Part shown: positions 11,985-23,578 of the stretch, in pieces
Layout: the number at the start of each line of letters is the position of its first letter
Position numbering within the stretch: position 1 is the stretch's first letter
Assembly: GCA_017607445.1 (NCBI GenBank)
Contig: JAEVHH010000002.1
Span: forward strand, 5,982,001-6,046,000
Length of the DNA: 64,000 nucleotides
Direction: 5' to 3'
Origin: Histoplasma ohiense
Taxonomy: Eukaryota; Ascomycota; Eurotiomycetes; Onygenales; Ajellomycetaceae
Notes under the pieces: model-generated
Told to the model about the DNA's origin: nothing
Database searches by the model: none
What the model saw: the letters and a program-made list of their open reading frames with translations, nothing else
Translations under genes and position numbers: made by a program

Positions 11985-14900
11985 GTCGGCGGCGATCACA
12001 CACCGCAGAAGCAAAAAGATCAGATGAAACCGCTGCTGCGGCGAGCAAGGAAAGATGATTTCACCAAAAACATTTGATATCTCTCCAGTTGCTGCTGGGG
12101 AAATGCTGGATATCGACCCACTCTTATGCCATCCTCTACCACCTTGTGGAATTCTCTGGGGGACGCCACCTTTGGAGCGAGCAACTCCCCTGAATGCTGA
12201 TACGCTAGCAAGACCTCACCATGGCGTCGGGACTAGGACAGAATTGAGTAACTGGCACAAACTCTATCTCGTTGTCTGGCAGTGAACACTGAGCAATGAG
12301 CATCCCGTGAAAATTTTATGAAGCTGTATGCTTCTCCGCAAAAAGGTTACCATCTGATTGGCCCAATCACAACTAACAGAAGCATTTCTGGTGAAGTTGA
12401 GCACCTCGAAAGTCTAACAAAAGTGCGCTCGCTTTCGAGACAAGTAGCCCAGCGTTCCTTGAATAGGAATGACGCCTTGGTGATCTAATGACTAGCTCCT
12501 TTGAACACGGGCTGGGGTTGACTACTGGGAAGACTAGTTGACACTGCTCCGGGCCTCGAACCGAGAAGCCAAAGATACACCCGGAGGTGATGGCAGTTGG
12601 AGGGCCACGCGACAATTTTCTGTGTGCAGGACTTGAATCCTTCAGGCCATTGAGATTGAGATTATGGTTCCACTCCAATTTGCTCCAACGGTCATGACAA
12701 AAAAGAACTTCACAGAAAAATAGTAACAAGCTCAAGCAGAGCAGTTCATCGGCACCCTACAGGGCCAGTATTTTATATGCACTTCAAAATTCAAAATTCT
12801 CCCTAACAGACCCAGTCAGCTCAAGGTTTGTGGCCCACCAACTCCGCTTTTTGGCTGGCGAAATGTGGATCGATTTCCGACCTCCCGCAGAGTCAATAAA
12901 AGCTTCCAAAATGTTCGAGGATACCTGACTCTCGGAACACTCTACTCGAAATATTATAAGAGAAAACAGGCTGTTCTTTTCTCTTAAAATTAAGGACGAT
13001 TCCGGCTCAAGTCACAATTGCCATCAGAGTATGCCACAAACTCACGTTCAAGTTCAACAGAGACACATTCATTTAGCTGTACTGCGTGACATCTCGCGAA
13101 GTTAAAGATCGTTAAGATGCAGTTCCCAGGGCCGTTCTCCGAGACCAGCTGTGGCTGGTTCAGCATCCATTCACGTTCACTGGCTACATCCAACTCTGCG
13201 AAACCAGGCAATACAGGCGAAACAGACGAAACTCCGAAAGCCGACTCTATCGCCTTGAAATTGCCTGAAAAACTGGGGTTTCAAGATCTTGAAATTCCTC
13301 GGAGTCAGGCGAAAATGCTATTGGTTGAGTTCCTTAGTTGAACCTTGAGGACTTTCAGACCCAGGCAAGAGGCCCAGCAGCGCCAGCCGCCATGACTCCG
13401 GGAAGGCATGGTTTCAGCACTAAAAGGAACAATTTCCCACTTGTGGAGTGCTAAACCTGAGAGTGGAACCTATAAAAATAAAAATGCCAAGCCGGCCTCA
13501 ACACGTCAAACCCCGGAGCTCAAACAGTGCCAGCAGAGGGTATTTTTACATTTTCTATATCAACACAGTAGATGTATTTTGATAAGTGTGTGGTCCAACA
13601 AGAAGAAAGAACCCTGAAAAATATTTGACTTGCTCCAACTTCATGCGCCCTGTAATCTCCACAACTGGTGGTGAACGCCAAACAACCAACAAACCCTTAC
13701 TGACGTCAAAATAAATCAGCTCGCCTGGCACAGTTTGTAACTCTTCGTCTTTGGGCTCCCAGAAACACAGTCTGACTTCGGTACTACCGTGTTAATGAAA
13801 AACGAGTTATATGGGCTCATATGACAGGGTTAGATACTTGCATTTTTGCCATTATGAAGGATGCACATACTCGTGTCCAAGAATACCTATTCAGAACCAG
13901 GAAGACTGAATCATTCAAGAACCTTTATTAAAGGCCATATCTGCCTTTCTCGTCAAGTTATCAGAGTGTTCAATAACTATTGACACAAGGACCAATTCTC
14001 CAGACAAGATGCCGCAGGGTACCCGAACACAAACTACATATGTTTACGGCGGGAAAGAAGCTTTTAGCTATGGTATATCCTCGTTCCGAAATTTGACCGT
14101 TGAATCTTCTCTCTGCCACTCGCCGCCACTGCTCGATCTCGTTGGCTATGGGACGGTTGTCCGTGATGCTAGGCATATCCGAGCCGCCAGTCACGCGGCA
14201 CATGGTCCACAATGTCTAAGGGTGCCATTCCCATATAATTCATGTGGAATAGCAACCTTCTTTATTTGCAGTAGTATATTGGCTACCCGTGAATCATACT
14301 TGTGTGAATCGAACCACGCATGAGTTCCTGCATTTGTCATTGTGGCCCAGATGGCGTGGAAGTTTCTTCCATTGACGATGTAGTTTTCCTGCCGACATAT
14401 TTCCATGTCGAATCAGGTGGAGAGCCAAAGGCTCTTAGACTCTTTGTTTGTTGCTTACCTGCAGCAGCTTCCACAGATCTTGATCGAGCCTCCGCCGCTG
14501 ATGGTATGATGTTTTAATTTCGGTTTCTCCGGAGTGCGTTTGAACGATACGACAAGACCAATAAATTGGTCGCTTAATGGCCTTATCACCTTGCCCAGAG
14601 ATCATATGATAAATAGGTGTAGGAGGAAGTGAAAGCAGATTGATGAAGCGTTAAAGAAAGAGGTTGTTGCTTGTATGATTTCATCCTACCTTGTTCCAGT
14701 AAGTCAATCAATGCGTCTGAGCAATAGCAGCTTTAAGGAGATTGTGCTCCAGAAAGTTTCATTTCTCTCTCGTCTTACTACGCAGACTCCAACTACTGCG
14801 TTATTCAACACTGGATTTAGCCAAATGCTCCTTAGCTACGTTCCAGATAAATTCTATTTAGCATTCCATGATAATGTTAAACCTCAGTTGCCCACCTTAC

Positions 14901-15749
14901 CGAGCCTGCTGAGCTAGGACTTGCTTTGAACGGTCAACTAACAGCTGAAGTAAGAAGGCTGGACGTTATACCGAAGATAACTGCGCTGAATGCAAAGGTT
15001 ATACTTTCAGGTTATAATGAAACTGCATTTATAACAAAACTTTAACATCGTAAATTGTGAGAGGGATATATCACAAAGATATCTCAAGATGGCACTAGTA
15101 ATTGAGGGATGTTTCCCTCTCTGTAGAGAGATTAATTAGACTAATCCATAGGCATTGATTGGGCCCCAGCTCCCTAGCGAAAGCTCGATGTATGGTTCCC
15201 GAATGCACACTGATTCTATATCATGGCTGTATGAGAAGAAGTATTTCCATCTGTGCCTTTCATAATTCTGCAGTTAGTACTGGGTCATTCCTACGAGTCC
15301 TAGCATTTACTCAACCTACTTCGCGCGTGGGCATCTCAAAAAAAAGATGCCAAGGACCTACGGAGATTGATTAGGGTTCAAGCCCTCTGCTAGCGCCAAG
15401 CTCGAATGACTACAACCAATGTTGTGCGCGAACGTAATCTTATCTGATCCATCCGATAATCTCGCGCCCCGTCCTGTCCTGATTCGGCAGTTGGCAAACC
15501 CGCTTTCGGGCTGCAGAATCCCCCAAATTCTGCGTCACCAAACTGACTCAGACTTTCCCCCATGGTGCCTGGGCGCCTTTTACATTCCCCTCTCCTTTTT
15601 CACATAAAGGATGGCTCAGACCACCTTAACTTTTCTTGATCGATGACCTGTGCGAGTCGTGGCTCAACCATTCAGCTTGCTTCAACCAGCATCTCCCGCA
15701 CATCATGTACGATGAGCCGAGTGACATCGTGCGGCTGGTCTCGACGGTC
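11985..15749. other. Gene-poor region upstream of ARG2
   Basis: About 3.8 kb contains no gene that can be supported. Open frames are short and unrelated to known families, apart from a doubtful minus-strand frame pair listed separately at 13970-14406. No terminal repeats, target duplications or transposase-like reading frames were recognised. The final few hundred bases (about 15400-15749) probably hold the ARG2 promoter and 5' leader. Confidence 0.5.
13970..14406 (-). pseudogene. Possible decayed or mis-framed small gene
   Basis: Two overlapping minus-strand open frames lie in different phases. The 5' one (14406..14191) reads through YDSRVANILLQIKKVAIPHE and ends LRHCGPCAA. The 3' one (14212..13970) reads CRVTGGSDMPSITDNRPIAN and EIEQWRRVAERRFNGQISER. 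Both have the composition of real protein, and a one-base shift near 14205 would join them. No intron with GT..AG that repairs the frame was found, and the 5' frame has no clear start. It could be a pseudogene, a gene with unusual splicing, or chance. No family was recognised. Confidence 0.2.
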
Positions 15750-18077
15750 ATGTTTGCCCCTTCGCAAGGTAATGGGATTCTCGTCCACCATACACGTTAA
15801 AATGCCAACTCCGTTGCTAATTTATCTATTTGTTTTGCACCCCACAAGTGTGAACGAATCGGAGCACCTTCCTGTTCTTGCTATCATCGTATTACAAAAG
15901 GTTGTTTTTCAACCTCTCCAGGACTTTTTTCGTCCACCCCCCCGGTCCGACGACAGGATGGTGTTATACCTACGGAACCAAATGAATATCGTAAACAACA
16001 GGGACGTACAGCGCATGAAAAATTAGCGGATAAGGTCTGCCATTGCCGTTGCCCATTGCCCATTGCCCATTGGGCAACTTAACGAATTACTAATTTATGG
16101 TTTTGTGGGCAGGATTTCTTTTTCAGCCTGCTCAGCTCGGCATCAACAAAACGAGAAGCTCAATCATATCTCTCCCGCTTCAAAGCCGAAAAACCAGAGC
16201 CTGCGAAGTCCCCACCAGAGCAGAGTGGTATGGGCTATCCCTCCACCAATTTTGTCCAATCAGGGGTGAACTTAGGGGGAGGGATGTTTGGCATGGCGGG
16301 AGTTATTGATAATCACGCGATGTTTCGACAAGAATCTGCACTGGGGAAATCACTGCCAATAGAAACGGTGCCAGAGGAAACATTACACATCGCTCTGGTA
16401 AAAATTCGTGAGCCGCAATTGCTAAACGACGAGACACTTGGAGAGGTTGGGCGGACACTGTCACAGCTTTCCTTACTTGGGATGTCCTGCTGTGTTGTGA
16501 TTGACCCCGGCCTCCCTCAAAGCGACACATTTTGGAGAAACCGGTCAATCAAACAGGCTGACCGTATGTTAGCAGCGATTGAGAAAAATGGCGTAGACTC
16601 TAGGCGATTGGACGATGTGATACGCCTGGCACCTTCTTCTAAACATGCGCTTTCAGTAGCGTCTAGAGAGTTAATTCTTTCTCCCCTCCGTCGGGGAAGA
16701 ATTGCTGTGATTCCTCCCATTGGCTACACGGAAGGCACTCTTCGAGCGGTACCCGTTCTTGCAGATGACGTTGTGTTGGCATTAACCAAGGAGTTCATGG
16801 GGTTGGGTGTCAAAGCGCCCCCTGAGGACAACCCTCATGAACTGGCCCGGAGGATATCTAAGCTCCAAAAGGAAGTCTCTGTGGACAGGCTTATTATTTT
16901 GGATCCTGCTGGGGGCATTCCGTCCCTGAAAAGAGCTTCAAAATCACACGTTTTCGTGAACTTGGAACAGGAATTTGAGGAGATTACTAACGAACTAAGA
17001 GAAGGAATAGCCGCTGGTGAGTCCCTAGCTACGGGCGATAAAAATGAAAATGGGCAGCAAATACTTTCCCTGGAAAGATCTAATCCCCATTCGACAGCTG
17101 TAGAGAGGGAAGGTGCATCGTTACCTAGTGAACTGCAGGCTACCTCAAGTGATCGAAGTAGTGTTCACATTCCTGATTTTGAGAGACATCTGGACAATTT
17201 AACACTGTTACATAACGCACTTACGTACCTTCCACCATCATCCTCCGGCATTATCACAAGACCCCAAGATGCAACGAATTCGGCAAGCGAACCGCGAGAC
17301 CCCTCACAGTTATCCACCGTTGCGACCAGACGAAAGCGGAACCCTTTAATCCACAATTTATTGACGGATAAACCCAGCCATTCCGCTTCCCTACCTGCGG
17401 GGAGACTACGCGCCAACAACGGCTGTTCATCACAAAATACCTTCCAAGTGATGCATTCGACGTTTGTTAAGAAGGGGATGCCCCTGACGTTGTTTCCCGA
17501 CCCACGAGTGCATATCTGGAAACCTCCAATAAATGGAAAATCCCGGATGACACTTAATGATCCACATATCGACCTACCTCGCCTCGTCCAACTAATTGAA
17601 GACTCTTTCAATAGAAAACTGGATGTCCAGCACTATCTCAACCGCGTCAGTGACCGTTTAGCCGGTCTGATTATTGCAGGCGAGTACGAAGGCGGAGCCG
17701 TTTTAACCTGGGAACTACCGCCAGGTGTGCCCAACGATGGAAGTGAGGAGAGTCGATCACGAATGGTTCCCTATCTTGATAAGTTCGCCGTTCTAAAGCG
17801 GAGCCAGGGGGCGGGCGGCGTAGCGGACATTGTATTCAATGCGATGGTTCGTACATGTTTGCCCAAGGGTGTTTGCTGGCGCAGCCGTCGCGATAACCCA
17901 GTGAATAAGTGGTATTTCGAGCGGGCTCGAGGGACGTGGAAGCTTCCCGGGTCGAATTGGACAATGTTCTGGACAACTGATGGAGTGCTGGAGGATGATA
18001 GGCTATTTCGGGATTATGAGGGCGTTTGTCGTGGAATTGAACCCAGCTGGCTAGACAACAAACATGTGGTTGATTAA
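15750..18077 (+). CDS. ARG2: Amino-acid N-acetyltransferase, mitochondrial (NAGS)
   Basis: N-acetylglutamate synthase makes the first intermediate of arginine synthesis in mitochondria. The preferred model is exons 15750..15768, 15922..16034 and 16113..18077, giving 698 aa, the usual length for this enzyme. Exon 3 is secure: DFFFSLLSSASTKREAQSYL leads into the vestigial amino-acid-kinase domain, and the C-terminal acetyltransferase domain contains LAGLIIAGEYEGGAVLTWE, PYLDKFAVLKRSQGAGGVAD and NPVNKWYFERARGTWKLPG. Exon 2 is supported by ctccag and gtctgc splice sites and by its sequence (EYRKQQGRTAHEKLADK), which joins in phase. Exon 1 is less sure: it ends G before gtaatg, and the same frame is open upstream with another ATG at 15705. 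A +1 frame of the same DNA (ATG at 15643) is also open. The N-terminus should be a mitochondrial presequence. Confidence 0.88.
16051..16077. repeat. Heptamer repeat and palindrome inside ARG2 intron
   Basis: Three exact copies of gcccatt (16051-16071) lie in the second ARG2 intron. They run into a 15-bp inverted repeat, ttgcccattgggcaa (16063-16077). The intron acceptor follows 35 bases later. This is visible directly; a function is not evident. Confidence 0.85.
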
Positions 18078-18527
18078 GCATATATCTAGGCTTTTATTTA
18101 TGTTGTCTTGTAGTGGCATTTCCGGGTAAATTCATTACACGCCGTTGCAAATTATGTTTCTATATATATAAAAACCTCGGTTAAATACTCTTTTGTGATC
18201 TTATGTTTAGAACAATAAGATAAAACTAAAACAATATATCATTCCGGGCACACTAGGGCGAGTGAGAATACGCTTTCATGGGTATGTGTATATATTCCTA
18301 TTCTGATCAGTAGCTATGGAGAGCGATAATCTATGTATGGTTAGTTTTAAATCTATTAAACGGATTTCTACTATCACCAAATTGACTCACTCTTCTGTTG
18401 TGCACGGACCAACCATATCTTTCTCAACTCCGCCCGAACGAAAGAACAACAGCAGCCTTTGGAAATAACCACCAGAGCGTTTATTGACTGACCTGCTCTC
18501 AACGAATATGACACTCAGACCTCCACA
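18078..18527. promoter_or_regulatory. Spacer between ARG2 and ARV1
   Basis: This 450-bp region separates two genes on the same strand. It holds the ARG2 3' UTR (an atatatata tract near 18160-18175) and then the ARV1 promoter, with a C/T- and A-rich leader just before the start. No coding sequence is supported. Confidence 0.5.
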
Positions 18528-19937
18528 ATGCCAATATGTATCGAATGCTGCTGTCCAGTTTCCCATCTCTACACCTCCTACAGCAAGGCCGATGACCGCT
18601 CTCTGGGCAAGGGCGTGCGATTAACCCAGTGTCCGCGTTGCAAACGGTTCGCGGACAAGTATGTCGAACACGATTTTGTGGTGCTTTTCATTGATCTAGT
18701 CTTGATAAAGCCTCAGGTAAATATACTCCCCATGTGAGATGTTTCCGCTATTGCGGCGCTGGGCTGATTTTATTGTGACTTGTACAGGTGTATCGTCATC
18801 TGCTCTTCAACCGCCTAGGGAGATCTGATGATAAGTTCGATGTATACCATCCAGTACTCCGTTCTCCCGCCTCTCTCCCCTGTTTCTGCGTCTTGCATTC
18901 TTTTAATTTATTGAGCGGGTAATAATCTTTCTCTCCAGCGCTCTATAATACGCCTCGGAACGTTAATATTGCTCTTTGACGTCTATTTGTCCTGGGCAAG
19001 GGCGGAGAAATCCGACTCACTCTCCGCAACACCCCTTGCTACAGCCCCAATTGTCATCCAATACATATTCTTCCTTACGCTAAACACACTCGCAACAATC
19101 ACTCACCACCTCACTGTCCGTCTCCTTGCTTCATTCCTCGTCCCACGTCCACAACCCACCACGACTTCGACGAGTGACGCCCATAACGGTGATATAATCC
19201 CACCTAGTCCTACCACCATTCCGATCCCCCCTCTCAACTCTACGAATCTGCAATCCCAACCTCAGAACCAAACATCTGCCACCAACACAACATCTAACAA
19301 TGGAGGCCTTCCACCTCAGTCGCCCTCCGTTCACCCAAATCATTTCCCCTCAAATAACCTTCCTGCGCCACCCCCTCTCATCCGTCGATTGTCCACATCA
19401 CCTCTTCAGGTCAATCCCATGCCTCCTCCTTGCACTGCATGTCCAAACTCTATAAGCACTGCGCTTCTCGTTAGCAGTTGCACAAAGCTCTTCCCTCTCC
19501 TGCTTGTGATCTGGAATCCAGAAAAAAACGATACTAACAGCAGCGGTGCCGGCACATCCCCTTCAGTATCGGACGCAGCGACAGAAATACTCACGAACTC
19601 ATTAACATCTACATTCATGAATCACAACTCTCCTTCCTCTTCCCCTATATCTAGTGCATCGCAGCACCAGCAGTTGCTGCAACTTGCACCGTCGTCCTCT
19701 CCATCACATGTATCATCTCCAACATCTCCCCCGCTATCACCTACTTCCTCCTTCCTCAACCCGCTCATATCTCTCGTACTTTCGATAACAAATACCCACC
19801 TTGTCCTATTGAATAATACCGAGGCGCTTTTCATACTTCTTGATTGTGGATATATACGAGCAGCGGTACTGGCACTGAGTGGTCAGCTGGCGAGGTGGAT
19901 GGTGGAAAGGATTCTGTTGGGAGCTCTGGGTTTGTGA
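18528..19937 (+). CDS. ARV1: ER sterol/GPI homeostasis protein Arv1
   Basis: Arv1 is an ER membrane protein required for sterol distribution and early GPI-anchor synthesis. Exons are 18528..18716, 18788..18841 and 18939..19937, giving 413 aa. The N-terminal Arv1 homology domain has the paired zinc-binding cysteines in MPICIECCCPVSHLY and LTQCPRCKRFADKYVEHDF, then VLFIDLVLIKPQVYRHLLFN and RLGR. Exon 3 encodes membrane segments (RLGTLILLFDVYLSWA; VIQYIFFLTLNTLATIT) and a C-terminal hydrophobic helix pair ending GALGL. The protein is longer than yeast Arv1 (321 aa) because two low-complexity Pro/Ser/Thr/Asn-rich stretches (about residues 150-225 and 250-330) interrupt the membrane domain. Similar inserts occur in filamentous fungi, but these are extensive. 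All introns are in phase. It converges on VMA9. Assignment is firm. Confidence 0.93.
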
Positions 19938-20497
19938 TTGATAATTGATACGGTTATTGGTTATGAAGAGAGGTTGGCTTGGCTTAGTATCTACAAACTT
20001 TTTTAGTAATATGTAATTACCGGGTGTATGTATATATTTTGGATTAGAATAGGGCGTTTTGGGTTTGGGGTTTTTTTCTTCGTCTTTTGCTTTCCGGTTT
20101 GAGGGTCTCGGAGATGGACGAAGAGTTGTACACTACCAGCTACTTTTCTTACTGACTTTATTTATATCTCGCCATTGGCTAACCCCCTAATGTTTGGACA
20201 TTAATTGAATAGAAACCACCGTATATCTTCACCATTCAGTTCCTTATTTTTTATCTTTAATTAATTTAATTAATTTTTGTTTCGAGAATGATAAACATCT
20301 AGGACATACAGTACAATGCACGCCGATAACCCAAAAACGAAAAGTTTGGCCCGTTAAACCAGCTAGAGAAAAATATGAAAAAGAAAAGATAGATCCACGA
20401 AGAAAAACACCAATGAGTCGTGAGAGCAACAATAATATAAAATTATAAACAGAGGAACCGACAACTTCCACAATTCGCGTTCTCTTTCTTCCCTCCC
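19938..20497. other. Gene-free convergent region ARV1/VMA9
   Basis: This 560-bp stretch lies between the stops of ARV1 and VMA9. It is AT-rich with a taattaatttaatt tract near 20260-20275. It probably contains both 3' UTRs; no gene is supported. Confidence 0.55.
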
Positions 20498-21377
20498 TCA
20501 GTGCGGTACCCTATCAGGGCGCAAATCACTTCTCTTCGGTGCAATTAATGGATGTAATTGGGCGAGGAACGTTATTGCTACATGAAGAGGAATAGTTAGA
20601 TTGTGTACCGCGATTGGAATTGGAGACGACGAATGTGCAGTATCGGTGTGGATTTAGCAGTGCAGATGCATGGATGATGAATTTACGTACCCCACATTAG
20701 ATAGCAGGCTGTGAACGCGAGTATTAACGAGCTGCGCCATATCCTGTGATAGCCATCAGCCTTATCTCTTCAGTGCACAGAAAGTTTGTCCGATACGGCG
20801 CTTATGGGACATTTGACAAGGGGATGGGTCAGGAAGTGGAGTGGGATCTGTGGTATCTCCGCCAGTAATGTCAATGCCGGGGTCGTCTCGTTCCATTCAT
20901 GTACTTCAACAGCGCATGCGGGGCTTGGTGTTGACTCAAAGCTTCCGCCCTTTGGTCGAACCGAAGAAGCCGTCAATTCTCATTTGACGGGAATTCGGAA
21001 AAGACTCGCTGGGCCATCCATTCCTCGGACATTCTGAACAAGCCACAGGTGTCCCGCTCCCGCCTGAGCCCATCCCATCCCAACATGCCCAGGTCCATTG
21101 GCGTAGATTGCAAGCGTAGTGTAAATTCGCAAAAGGGAATAGCGCGGTAACAAGGGGACATGTATGCACTAACGTTCTATCCTCTCCTTTCGGACTGAAT
21201 ATCCAGGCCATCGAGTTTGCAAGGACGACGAAGACGAGTCCGATAATTATGCTCCATCTGTATCATTCCAAATACCGCCCAGGTGCTCAGTCAAGAGCGC
21301 CGGTGGGCGTTGTCGGCTAGTCAGTGGATAGAGAAGTAACCAGGAACGCGAAAAGAACGACTGTACCCGTTTGCCAT
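20498..21377 (-). CDS. VMA9: V-ATPase V0 subunit e (Vma9)
   Basis: Vma9 is the small hydrophobic e subunit of the vacuolar proton pump membrane sector. Exons on the minus strand are 21377..21367 (11 nt), 21257..21174, 20743..20691 and 20577..20498, giving 75 aa. The protein begins MANGWSIIIGLVFVVLANSM (first membrane helix) and has the signature AWIFSPKGEDRTIWRSSLI. A second helix, AFTACYLMWAITFLAQLHPL, follows, then IAPKRSDLRPDRVPH to the stop. Every junction restores frame and family sequence, including the donor gttagt. The third intron (21173..20744, 430 nt) is long for this genome. The exons are too short to stand out as open frames, so this gene is easily missed. It converges on ARV1. 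Assignment is firm because helix 1, the SPKGE loop and the LHPLIAP tail are all present. Confidence 0.92.
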
Positions 21378-23578
21378 GTTCTATATATGTGGGCGTTGCA
21401 AATATGTATCAAATCTTCAAATCAATAACTGCAGAGCTATTGGGAACTGTGGACTGAGATGGGATGTTAGGTGGCAAGTGGATCTTTCATGAAGGAATTA
21501 TGGGACGGTGGGGGAAAACAGTGGAGGTCTGGGAGGCTCCGGAGCCTGCGGGAGGAGGGTTTGACGGGAAGTCCTAGTTGAACACGTTGTGACTCAAGCT
21601 ATATGCCCTGAATGGATGGATATTGAAGCTGGAGCTCGGCGGGTGTTGTTATTTAGGACGAAGTATGATTATATAAGCGGCTTAGCGTCATAGGTTACCC
21701 TCGAGGATGTTTTAGTGCTGCGTACTTACCCGTTCACTGAAAGATATCTACGCAGTATACTTACTGCTTGGGCGATGTGGAGACCTTATTGCTGCTTGCC
21801 GTCCAGCATATATTTTCTTGCTAATTTTCTCATCGGTCATGTAACGCCGCTCAAATTCAGGGAATATCGCTTGCCCCTCTTGTCTGACCAGCGAATACGA
21901 CGATCTCAACATTCTCTACGGATCCGTTCTAATTTAGGACTCTGCCAACTTCAGCGAGAATGGAAGAATGATTCCTATGGCCATGCTTGGCTTAAAATAT
22001 TCACCTCTCCCCAGCGGCTCAGGCCGGAAATGAATTGGATGCACCCAAGTTCATGCGTTCTTTCACATCATATTTACTTTTTCCCCCATAGACTCACCTC
22101 TGGGGCAATGTGTCCAGCAATTAGGGGAAATAAGGTTTTCCGAGAGCAAATCGATCGTTGCAGCGACGACTCGTCGTGTTTAAAAGTTCTGTTCACTCGA
22201 GCAATATTCCCTGTCAAAGCCCCAATTTCAGCTCAGCTATCTCTGAAGTTTACTCAACGCCGTTGGGCAAGTGGCTGACATCCACAAAACGGTCCAAAAC
22301 CTTTTCGAAAACAGTTCTCATGCAGTATTTGCTCTTTTCTAGGAAATGGGCTTTTACGCGCCAGGGGCGGCGACGGCACCAAAATTTGCTTGCATTGTTC
22401 CAGGAAGAATATACGATTAATACCCTAATATCAGATTCTGACGCCGGACAAGAGGTTCCGTGATTGGAGAATTTTTCATCCTCATCCGTGTTGGGAAGAT
22501 ATGTCACATCTGCTATGGCTGCTTCGCTCCATGAATGGGAGTATGTCACGCGGAGATCTATCTGCAAAGATTAGGGTTCCGGCACGCTTGGCTATGGAGA
22601 GATCCGGATATGCAGGAGTGCTGGGAGATCTTTATAAATGAAGCCTCGCGGGCCAACGATCAGGATCGGCATCGTTTTTGATCGACAACATTAATTTACT
22701 GTTATGCGAATAACGAAAAACCGTTATAACGTCCATCCATGTACCGTGATAAGCGCGTGTGCTACCAGATCTAAATATCTGGAGGAAGTACCAAGGCCGA
22801 CATTGGACACCATTCCTGTCCTTGGTTCCTATATTTATTGATTGTCATGCTCTTACAAACAGACGAAAGGCAGTAGGAAACGGAGAAAGGACGATGTGAA
22901 GATAAAATTGTACTAAAGCATGGAGATACAAATTGTATTGAGAACGCAACAATGAGAAACTCTTTTTGTAGAGGAACTGTGATCACCTCTTTCTTTACCT
23001 AGTCCCATTTTATTCTCAAATTCTGGATTCCCTCTGAGAAAACATAGATTTTCAAGAGATAAATTCCTAATTTTGAGTCAGTAATCCGATCTTATTGTAA
23101 ATTTTGGTGTCATTCAGATGCAGCAATACCACTCAAATTCGCGCTTTTCGCGAATCTTAGCTCATTGAAAATATTGAATAATAGCTTCTTGTCTTTTTAT
23201 CACCTGCTTAAACTTCAGCTCACATGCAGGAGGGCATCACAGCACTCAAGAGGGGTACCTAATTTTGAGTCTCCATGCGGATCTCATGGTAGGAATTGAT
23301 GTGACCCTGCTTCGTAGTGGCTGTTTTTTTTCTTTTCTTTTTACGCTTGATCTTCACGCTCCTATCTTTTGGACCAGCTATCTTCAGGGTATCCTGTAAC
23401 ATAAAGGAGATATCTAGAGCTCAGAAGGGTGGTGGGGAAATAGAGACTTGAAACAGTATATATAGTGGTCTATGGTTCTCTGCTGGCATCGCAAGAGTGA
23501 GATGGACTGTTCAGTAAACGATCATCTTTGGCACAAATAATACCCTTCAAAGACATTCATTATTACTTCCTGATCAAA
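21378..23578. other. Gene-free region upstream of secreted-protein gene
   Basis: About 2.2 kb contains no gene that can be supported. A 187-codon plus-strand open frame at 21715-22278 has no ATG at its start and no recognisable family. The last 400 bp before 23579 include a tgtatatatagtgg-like TATA element near 23455-23465, a plausible promoter for the secreted-protein gene. Confidence 0.5.

Noticed and set aside
12373..12735. 120-codon minus-strand open frame near the rhodopsin-domain gene
   Set aside because: No recognisable domain, no promoter or splice context, and composition like non-coding DNA.
15643..15768. ATG 15643 frame as ARG2 exon 1 joined directly to 16113
   Set aside because: It keeps phase, but it skips the exon at 15922-16034, whose sequence fits the NAGS N-terminal region better, and its text looks like an off-frame reading of the neighbouring frame. 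Kept only as an alternative.
21715..22278. 187-codon plus-strand open frame
   Set aside because: The first codon is GTG, no conserved motif is visible, and overlapping frames are equally open. Treated as chance.
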